Below, piece after piece: positions 56,712 to 64,000 of a stretch of DNA of 64,000 bases. How positions within the stretch are numbered: position 1 is the first letter of the stretch; every line of letters starts with the position of its first letter. The stretch lies in contig NJPS01000057.1 of NCBI GenBank assembly GCA_002946415.1, positions 62,001-126,000 on the forward strand, given 5' to 3'. Below the pieces are notes generated by a model. The model did not search any database and was not told the origin of the DNA. It worked only from the letters and a program-made list of their open reading frames with translations. A program made the translations under genes and the position numbers. The stretch is from Rutstroemia sp. NJR-2017a BVV2 (taxonomy: Eukaryota; Ascomycota; Leotiomycetes; Helotiales; Rutstroemiaceae).

Positions 56712-59470
56712 ATGGCGGAGAAGAAACAATTCAAGGTACTTATTGTAGGTGGCAGTGTTGCCGGCCTAAGTCTGGCAAACATGCTGCAGTTGAATGGCAT
56801 CGATTTTGTGGTTCTAGAAGGATACCCAAAGATAGCCCCGCAAGTTGGAGCCTCGATTGGACTTCTTCCAAATGGAAATCGCATTCTTGATCAGCTCGGC
56901 TTATTCGACACGATCTTGGATTTGGCGCCGCCTGTGGAAAGATTCAACTTCCGAAACATCAAGGGAGAACGAATAGCAGGACATTCGGGCATGCGACATT
57001 CGTTCATCCAAAGGTCAGAATATCCCACCGACTAGTAGCAGGGCGAAATCTTACATTCAGACAGGCATGGATATCCCATTCTGTTCCTCGATCGTCAGAT
57101 GGTTCTGCAGGTCCTCTACAACAACATTAAAGACAAATCAAAGGTCCTGACCGAGAAAAGACTGGAAAAAATCGATCTGCATGAGAATGGTGTGACGGCC
57201 ACAATGGCAGATGGATCTACATTTTTTGGAGATTTGCTTGTTGGAAGTGATGGCATTCATAGCACAACGAGATCGGAGATGTGGAGGCTGGCTGAATCGA
57301 AGGTTCCTGGCTATTTCCCACCAGGAGAACAGAACAGTGAGTAGCTTACTTACTTCCTCCGCGTTCGCATATCTGCCTTGGCCTGCCAATCTGGCGATCC
57401 TCGATTGCTCCATTCTCTTAATCGCCCTCCGACTTATTGCCGCCATCGTAGTGTGAGATTCGGGAGATCTTCATGGTTGCTAACTTGTCTCAGATGTCCG
57501 ATGCGATTACAGCTGTATCTTCGGAATCTCCAATCCTATTGAAGGACTCGAGCCTGGCAACTTACATTCCGTTTTCCGTGAAAAGACATCTTACTTGATC
57601 AACGGTGGTCCCAAGGGTCGCGTATATTGGTTCTTTTTCTTCAAACACCCACAAACGCTACATGGCTCGGATATTCCTCGTTATACCAAAGAAGAAGAAG
57701 CGAAAATGTTCAAGGACCACGAGAGTGACCCGATTACTCCAGAAATCACATTTGGCGATCTTCTGGAAAAGAGGATTACTTCAACTCTGACGGCACTGCC
57801 AGAATACGTGTACAAGAAATGGAGTTATGATAGAATTATTACACTTGGAGATTCCGCACATAAGGTAGTGCACACCGCATTACGCTGCAGATTCCTACGA
57901 CTAACGTTACATATCTAGGTTCATCCGATTGGAGGCCACGGTGGTAATGCGGCAATTGAGGGTGCTGCAGCATTGACTAATGCACTGGTTAAAGCATTAG
58001 AGAATTCACCTAATTCACTGACTACTCAACAACTAACCACCACATTCGAAAACGTACAAAAGCTTCGGGAAGATCGAGCTCAGATGCTATTGGACGCATC
58101 TCACGAACAGCAACGTACGGAAGCTATGGTCGACGGGTTCCATAAGTTCGTCGCTCTCACCTTACTTCCTATGACCGACACCGAAGATGTCATGTTCAAC
58201 TTTTCAGGCAATCTGCCGGCCGCAGAAAAGCTAGACATGGTTGATCTCGCACCTCGTCCCAAACTGATCCCGTTCAAGGATGAACTTGCCGCCGCGCCTT
58301 CATCTAGAGGCATATATGGCTACCTGCAAATTTTGTTTTACCTGGTATGCGCTGCCTGTGGCTATTATGGAATGTGGATTCGGCCTAAAAGTTATGGCTT
58401 GTCAGACGCCCTGGACGTCATTATGGACAGTGGTGTCTTTCCATACGACACAAACGCTTCTTTGAAACGAAGCTTCACTGGGATTGGTCCTCTAGACTCC
58501 TTATTGACCTTATTGTCTGCTGTATTCACACCAGGCTTCGCTGCCTACGACAAGCAATTCGGCACATTGGCGTTGTATTTCCTTGGGATGATCATTCAGC
58601 CTCTTTCCATCTGGCTCATTGAGGCTTGCCGGAAGAGGAACGACATGAATCTACTTGCTCTGTAAGAAAATTCTTTGCTTCCTTTTATTAGTGTGAATTA
58701 TTCTATCAAGAACTGACCCCAACTGCAGTCCCACTATCTGGTTAACTCTTTGTCAATTACTCGGCGCGGGTATCGTTATGCCATTCTGGTATATCGCCTA
58801 CACACTATTCTCGAATGCTGAATCATACTGGTGGCCATTATCACGATTGGTACCGGCTCACTACGTCCGAGTTCTTCTTCCCGCCATATTGATTGGCTAC
58901 GTTGTACCCACCATTTTGGCATTCATCCCTTGGAAAGACTCTGCCACAATCCAAAACTTTGGAGCCCTCTGGCAAGTGGCGCCCATGCTTGCATCCTTAC
59001 TGACATTCCTCTTCTCCATTATCCACAAGCGAGTAAGCCCACCAAAAGATTCTATGACTCCATTCGCTGCCGAGCAACCAAAAGATTTGCCATATCTTAA
59101 AAGCATCTATCTCTTCGCGTTCCTATCTGGAATTGCCCTTCACTTCTTAGTCATGTTCAACATACTGTCTTCTGGTGACCCCGAGTTGACGCTCCGTTCG
59201 GTGTTCCTTTTCTCGGAACCGGAAAGTCTTGGAGATGGTCTACGCAATCAATTCGCGGCAGACTTCTGGGCACTGAATATCGCTTCGTATGGATGGTGTG
59301 TTAATGCTGTTTGGGACATCAAGCGTGTGGGACGAACGACGGTTGATGTGGGTAAAGCTGCAATTGTTCTGCTCTTGGCCAACGTCATTGTTGGTCCTGG
59401 TGCTGCCATGGTGGGATGTTGGTATTGGAGGGAGATGGCTATGGCTCGAACTAGTGTTCCCAAGAATTAG
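56712..59470 (+). CDS. FAD-dependent monooxygenase fused to a polytopic membrane domain
   Basis: Five exons (56712-57013, 57065-57336, 57494-57864, 57919-58661, 58729-59470) give 809 aa with phases consistent. The N-terminal half is a group A flavin monooxygenase (FAD_binding_3): Rossmann motif [12 protein letters not shown] (residues 9-20), the LDRQ segment before LVGSDGIHS (DG motif), and [19 protein letters not shown] (GD motif) crossing the fourth intron. This resembles PaxM-type enzymes, which epoxidise prenyl chains. From about residue 448 the protein has some eight to nine hydrophobic segments (for example [39 protein letters not shown] and [19 protein letters not shown]). Single-domain relatives are about 450 aa, so the extra 360 aa form a separate membrane module. 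No polyketide synthase or prenyltransferase gene lies nearby. Enzyme family is firm; substrate and the role of the membrane part are unknown. Confidence 0.92.
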
Positions 59471-60531
59471 TTGGTGTTAGAGAACAATCCTGACGGTTGT
59501 GCTGGATATTCAGTGGATTGGGTGTATTTGAGATGTAAAATTTAATTGTTATTAGACAATGCTTTTCGGATGGAGAATAACGACGAAACAACATTTACTT
59601 CTGCATCTCCGTCTTCTGCACCACCGATTGATCCATGCTACTCGTTCTTCCAAAGCCTGAATAGTTATCATTGCCGTTTGCCGTCGCCAAGAATTCTGCC
59701 TACCTTGGCCGCGGCCGAAAATGCAGCATTTTCATCCGGCCAGATACCTTGACCTCGGAGTCACCCAGAGTTGAAACAGCCGATAGCGCCTATATAGGCA
59801 TCTAGAAGGTAAAAAGCGGAATCTAGACCTACTAACCAACCAATTTCATATTCACTGTATGATCTGGTCGCCCCCACCCGAGATGTTGTTAATATCCACT
59901 CCAACTTCTACAACACCTCGACATCACCATTTCCCAGGAGTTCTAAGAAGGAATTTCCGAAAGTGTAAGATCTGATCTCGTTTAATTATCTCTATTGATA
60001 AGGACTCGAGAAAAGAAAAGTTCCTCTCTGAAATCGAGTAACTAGTGTTACGTCGAATAGCCGTGTACAACACCGCAAGCCACAACTGTGCTCCTACGTA
60101 TATCTTGATTCTTGAAATTGTTTTCAATTCTCGTTGCGTCTTCATAGATACAGTATCTCTATGAAACTCATTAAATCTGATCAAGATTTTACTTTGTTAA
60201 ACTATGGAGTGGAAACTGTGGAATCTCTTACTCAAGTCTCTTCTATATTTTCACCCAAAACGCTGATCGTGGCCGAAGGCCTGCCAGCGGCCGTTGTACT
60301 TTTCAATAAACACCCAAAAATCAAAAGAAGTGGAGAGATAAAAATCGGATTTTTAATTTAATGACTCAATCTTCCACCTAAGAAAGGTATATATGAGATG
60401 CAACCCCCTGCTTATAATGCAACATTTCATCCACACTGCACGCTCTCGAACAATCCAAGTATCAAAACATTGGAAAGGCTTCCTTCGAAAACAATATACA
60501 CAACAGATAAACACACACCACAACACTCATC
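59471..60531. other. Intergenic, no gene recognised
   Basis: About 1 kb with 3' sequence of the monooxygenase and the promoter of the next small gene. Open frames are short and without domains. Confidence 0.45.
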
Positions 60532-60912
60532 ATGCCAACCATCGGAGGATCACACTTGAAAGGCAAGGTGACTTCGAAGAAGAGTCAGGAACCACAGCCG
60601 CCAAAAAGATCCGACACAGCAGACTCCAAAGCCAGCACCAAATCAATCTCGTCCCGTTTAACAAGACCGTTTAAATTATCCCGGTCGTCAACTGCGAATT
60701 CAACCACTTCATTGTCCTCAAACTCCGCAGAAAAGAAACCCCTCTCGGGGGAGCAACTGAAAGAAGCAGCTGCGCGCAGGGAAGAGGAAGATAGAAAGGA
60801 TCCCCTCAAGTATAACCAAGAAACTGGGGAACGCCATGCCAATAAAAATGCGGCGATTGCTTATAACTACAGGAAGAAGGCGGAAATGATGGGGTGGGGA
60901 GCGGGTGCCTAA
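60532..60912 (+). CDS. Small basic Ser/Lys-rich protein, hypothetical
   Basis: A single-exon frame of 126 aa. The first half is rich in Lys, Ser and Thr and looks disordered (SRLTRPFKLSRSSTANST). The second half is charged and helical (GEQLKEAAARREEEDRKDP) and ends with AYNYRKKAEMMGWGAGA. The ATG follows an A-rich and CA-rich leader (ACAACACTCATCATG), as expected for a fungal start. I do not recognise it; fungal genomes hold many small proteins of this kind. Codon and composition pattern look coding, and it is separated from its neighbours by about 1 kb each side. Confidence 0.65.
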   Translation: MPTIGGSHLKGKVTSKKSQEPQPPKRSDTADSKASTKSISSRLTRPFKLSRSSTANSTTSLSSNSAEKKPLSGEQLKEAAARREEEDRKDPLKYNQETGERHANKNAAIAYNYRKKAEMMGWGAGA

Positions 60913-61983
60913 TCCGTGAGATCGCTGGAGGGGAGGGATATGGTTGTAGGATATTTCGACTAACTTGGTTGTACTGCCAGTGCGGATCCTGTAGAGGCTT
61001 GTTTGTTTGTTGCTATTTCAAACTTGCAAGACTCGGGAATGAGCAAAATGATGTAGACAGCAGGGCATATATAGTCAGCAGATGTATCAAACCAAAATAG
61101 ATAGTTGAAATAGATGTCATATCATATCTTGCCATGTGATCGGGTCATTTTGCGTAAATGTGTATCTTGCCTTACACTTTCTCCAATGACTGCTCTTTCA
61201 TACTCACCGAGACCACTTCAGAAAGCATCTTCAGCAATCTCTGATAGTATACCGCCAAGACTCGTGGAAATATGGGGAATGAGTCCTGAAGACCTCCTGA
61301 ATCTTCCTTTCCCATCAATATATGTACGAAAAGTAAGAAGGGGGGGGGGGGGGGGTTGCAGCGAAACAAGGACCATTCCCTCGGTGATTTTCAGTATCTG
61401 GGATATATCAATACGAAATCAAATGCTCATAGGGAGGTTCATCGAAGAATTTTCGAGTGCTCTTCCCAAATTGAAGGTGGGATAACAAGAACAGATTTGA
61501 TGGCTGGTGAGAAAGTCGAATTGTCCTGCATGGCTAATTTTGAGGGCGACAAATCTGGTCCACATAACATGTCTTAACAATCAGATAAGGTTCTATCCAT
61601 GCTAGTCCCCATTCCGTGATCGTTGGGTTTTTATTCAGGTCTCTCCCCTCATCGTCTCGCTCTTATCTTTCCTCTTAATACGGTACTATCCGTGTGGTCC
61701 CTATTTCGGTCAATACTGCCTGGGCCGGCCGTGCCAATATTTCTCATTTTCAACCATGTTGGCGCCTCTGGGCCCCGAAATAGCCAAATCCCAAGTCAAG
61801 GTTACCACTCTTTGTTTCTTTATGTTCAGGCACACTAGATATATAAGACTATTCCCCTACATATGATTGAACAATAGCCAAACAACCACCGTCGTCCATT
61901 ATTAAAGTGAACAAACACCCACTTACGAGCGCTTGCCAGCATTTCAACCCTCAACTTAGAAATCATTTGCACAGAGCCACAAA
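60913..61983. other. Intergenic with a G16 homopolymer
   Basis: No gene is recognised in 1.1 kb. An uninterrupted run of sixteen G lies at 61340-61355. Confidence 0.45.
61340..61355 (+). repeat. (G)16 homopolymer
   Basis: A run of sixteen G bases. Such runs are unstable and error-prone in sequencing, so the length is uncertain. Confidence 0.7.
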
Positions 61984-62343
61984 ATGTCCTCATCCAACTC
62001 TAACGCCCAAAGCAAAGGCAAAGCCAAAGCCCCAATCGTCTACAAAACCAACAACTCCCTCGGCCTAGTCGATGTAGAGAAAGAACCCAAAGCCATCCGT
62101 GGGGTCATGAAGAAGTACAAAGACGAATGGAACGGGCTCGTAGAGACTGAGAAAGTACTTCTCAAGAAAAAGAATAGCCTGGATCGTGAGAAGAATAAGA
62201 TAGAGAGAGAGGAAGTGAAGAAAGAGATCAGCAAAGTGCAGGACAAGATCAAGGCTGTGAATAAGAAGGCTGAAGATTGGAAGGATGGGCACTTGAAGGA
62301 TGAGGCGAAGATAGATGCGGGAAAAAGAGCGGCGAAGAAGTAA
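61984..62343 (+). CDS. Small Lys-rich coiled-coil protein, hypothetical
   Basis: A single-exon frame of 119 aa starting at an ATG in an ACAAAATG context. It has about one-third Lys and Glu and reads as one long charged helix (KKKNSLDREKNKIEREEVKKEISKVQDK), ending GKRAAKK. The N-terminal part is Ser/Asn-rich and basic. No domain is recognised. The strong K/E periodicity fits a coiled coil or a nucleic-acid or chaperone-associated tail. The previous gene, 1.1 kb upstream, is also small, basic and on the same strand; a relation between them is not shown. Confidence 0.7.
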   Translation: MSSSNSNAQSKGKAKAPIVYKTNNSLGLVDVEKEPKAIRGVMKKYKDEWNGLVETEKVLLKKKNSLDREKNKIEREEVKKEISKVQDKIKAVNKKAEDWKDGHLKDEAKIDAGKRAAKK

Positions 62344-63308
62344 AGGAAAGGTGTACAGATTCGGGAAGAGAGGTGTAAGTGAAATATTACTCGTAGTTTT
62401 CTATTGAAATCTCAAGGGACTCGGTAAAATCACCACCAAAAAGTACTGTGCGGCTCTCCTTACTCCCATGATCAACTGAGAAAAGATTCGCATACAAGCT
62501 ACGGTATCTTTGCACACCATAATCGATCGATCATAACCTCTTCAGCTGTATTCAGACACTTGCCGATACTCAAAATCTCATATCCTTCCCTCTGCTCTTC
62601 TCCACGAAACACCAACATACCCTATTCACAATTCACCTGATTTTCCCCATTTTAAATATAATCTATAACCTTACCCTATTCACAATTCGCCTTATTTTCC
62701 CTAGTTTAAATATAACCTGAAGCGCACTCGGTACCCCTCGCCCCCGCATCTTGCCGAAATCTTACCCCACTCCATCCACGATTCGCGACTTCAACCTCGC
62801 TGTTTATGCCTTTTCTGAGACCTAGATGTGAAACAGATAGAAGTTATATGTACGCCAGAATGTAGATGGGTTGGTAATGGTATGCAAGGATGAATAGATA
62901 GTATAATAAATATGATGTCATATATCATTCTTTTCTTAGTTCCGGGAGTGGGAGTGAAAAGGCAATAGAGGCCGGGGTAATTTGTAGATGTTTTGAATTA
63001 ATCACAATTCCGAAAACTAGAGTTACTGTTAGCCACTTGGACGTCCATATTATACCTGAAATCGATTTTCTGCCGTAATCACCTAGGAATTTGACGGGCT
63101 GGCAGTTCAACGTTCCCATGTAGAGAACGGTCAGGAAGAGTGACGAGGATGGGCGAAGTTATCGGATGGGTGAACATGCGAGGAAGAAAAGGGGCAAAGT
63201 GGAAATAGACATAGATATTGAATCTTACAGACAAGCAAATCTATCTACCGGCAAATCAAAAACGCTGGACTTAATTCAAGCCCTATGAGCTGCACCATAC
63301 CATCTCAT
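62344..63308. other. Intergenic with a two-copy tandem repeat
   Basis: About 1 kb between convergent genes. The 54-bp tandem repeat is listed separately. A short minus-strand frame at 62925-63119 has no domain. Confidence 0.45.
62619..62721. repeat. Two-copy tandem repeat of 54 bp
   Basis: Unit one (62619-62672) and unit two (62673-62721) both read ACCCTATTCACAATTC, then a TTTTCCC block, then TTTAAATATAA. They differ at a few bases. Confidence 0.75.
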
Positions 63309-64000
63309 CTACTCACCCTCCAACAACTTAACAACCTTCACCCAAACCGTCTTCACACTCTCATTCCTCTCCACACTCAATGCCTCTCCCAATACCCCCC
63401 TCATCCACTCCACAAGCTCCTTTCTCCCTTCTCCCGAATTCCCAAAAACACCTCCCCTCAGCGCCTCCACAATTTCCTTCGCCGCTTCTCCCCTCTTGAT
63501 CCTCAAACCCTCACTCCCCGCACCACTTTCAACCTCCAGTATCTCAACGAACCCCCTACAAACCGGATAACTATTCCCCTTCTGCTCATGCGCACCTTTC
63601 CTCAACCCCTCAAACAGAGTCTTAACCCGTTCATACAACGCAGCCCTTGTCGCAACCGACGCATTGGCCGATTTCAGAACCGGCTGTACCGTCTTCAACA
63701 ACTTCGGGAGATGTGTCACCGGAGGCGGATCCAGGAACTTGAGATTGATCGCACGGAAAAGTGCAGTGATGCCTGCGGTGATAGTCGCAGCTTCATCCGA
63801 CTTTTCGCCTGCGGAGTCTTTCTTAGAATCGGTCGATGTCTCCATTTTATCTTCGCTGGTTATGTCTTCAAGGAAGGGAACGATGATGGAGTAGACTTCG
63901 TCCCACATGTCGAGATCGGTGCGGGCTTCGGCATATTCGCCGAGGGAGGCAAATGCGAAGGGTCGGTAGGCATCGTTGTTGCGTTTTGCTTCGCGGATGG
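63309..64000 (-). CDS. ECM29: Proteasome adaptor ECM29, C-terminal part
   Basis: The frame enters from the right edge and ends with TAG at 63309-63311, giving 230 codons. ECM29 is a large HEAT-repeat protein (about 1800-1900 residues) that holds together the 26S proteasome and links it to other complexes. The C-terminal block shows IREAKRNNDAYRPFAFASLG, the family motif DLDMWDEVYSIIVPFLED, and helical HEAT-like stretches such as LYERVKTLFEGLRK and CRGFVEILEVES. A Ser/Lys/Glu-rich linker lies between. I cannot see the start, and introns further upstream are outside the window. The family assignment rests on the RPFAF...DMWDEVY motif. Confidence 0.8.
   Translation of the reverse strand, partial: IREAKRNNDAYRPFAFASLGEYAEARTDLDMWDEVYSIIVPFLEDITSEDKMETSTDSKKDSAGEKSDEAATITAGITALFRAINLKFLDPPPVTHLPKLLKTVQPVLKSANASVATRAALYERVKTLFEGLRKGAHEQKGNSYPVCRGFVEILEVESGAGSEGLRIKRGEAAKEIVEALRGGVFGNSGEGRKELVEWMRGVLGEALSVERNESVKTVWVKVVKLLEGE

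Noticed and set aside
63309..63320. GAGGGTGAGTAG at the end of the ECM29 frame as a splice donor
   Set aside because: GTGAGT would fit a donor, but no matching ECM29-like exon is seen downstream and the in-frame TAG is a natural C-terminus.
1..64000. CRISPR arrays, rRNA genes, complete transposases or viral genes
   Set aside because: None seen; repeats present are short tandem units, microsatellites and two foldbacks, and no transposase or reverse transcriptase motifs were found.

Overview
This window comes from a filamentous ascomycete (Pezizomycotina). The evidence is short GT-AG introns (about 47-235 bp) with in-frame junctions, a HET-domain gene, a Pth11-type fungal rhodopsin gene, a Zn2Cys6 regulator, an ascomycete-type laccase and long gene-poor spacers. 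A leotiomycete (Helotiales-like) host is my impression from style and is not proven. I recognise sixteen spliced or single-exon genes, one 5'-truncated ankyrin gene, one truncated ECM29 gene and one pseudogene. For the spliced models I checked that exon lengths sum to a multiple of three and that phases agree at each junction.

Region 1 (1-951): the end of a gene made of nearly identical ankyrin repeats. Region 2 (1219-13278): an N-acetylglucosamine (GlcNAc) catabolic cluster with a divergent hexokinase (likely GlcNAc kinase), glucosamine-6-phosphate deaminase, GlcNAc-6-phosphate deacetylase and a GH3 (NagZ-like) protein fused to a GNAT domain. Together these could take GlcNAc to fructose-6-phosphate, with the GH3/GNAT protein in an uncertain upstream or modulating role. 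The GH3 gene contains a 12-nt microexon and lacks the residues expected for NagZ catalysis. Region 3 (13945-17042): a UvrD/Srs2-type DNA helicase.

Region 4 (17-28 kb): a small zinc-binding protein, a transcription factor combining two zinc fingers with a Zn2Cys6 cluster, and a membrane-protein pseudogene in otherwise gene-poor DNA. Region 5 (28.6-41.9 kb): a secreted laccase, a DHA2-type MFS transporter and a HET-domain gene, separated by spacers of 2-5 kb. Region 6 (42.5-49.2 kb): a housekeeping block of eIF2 gamma, an MCUR1/Fmp32-like mitochondrial protein and a KHA1-type K+/H+ antiporter.

Region 7 (53.2-59.5 kb): a Pth11-like 7TM protein, a 79-bp foldback element with perfect 18-bp terminal inverted repeats, and a FAD monooxygenase fused to a large polytopic membrane domain. 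Region 8 (60.5-64 kb): two small lysine-rich proteins and the C-terminus of proteasome adaptor ECM29.

The strongest candidates for something undescribed are the GH3-GNAT fusion with an unusual active site, the FAD monooxygenase-membrane fusion, and the foldback element.
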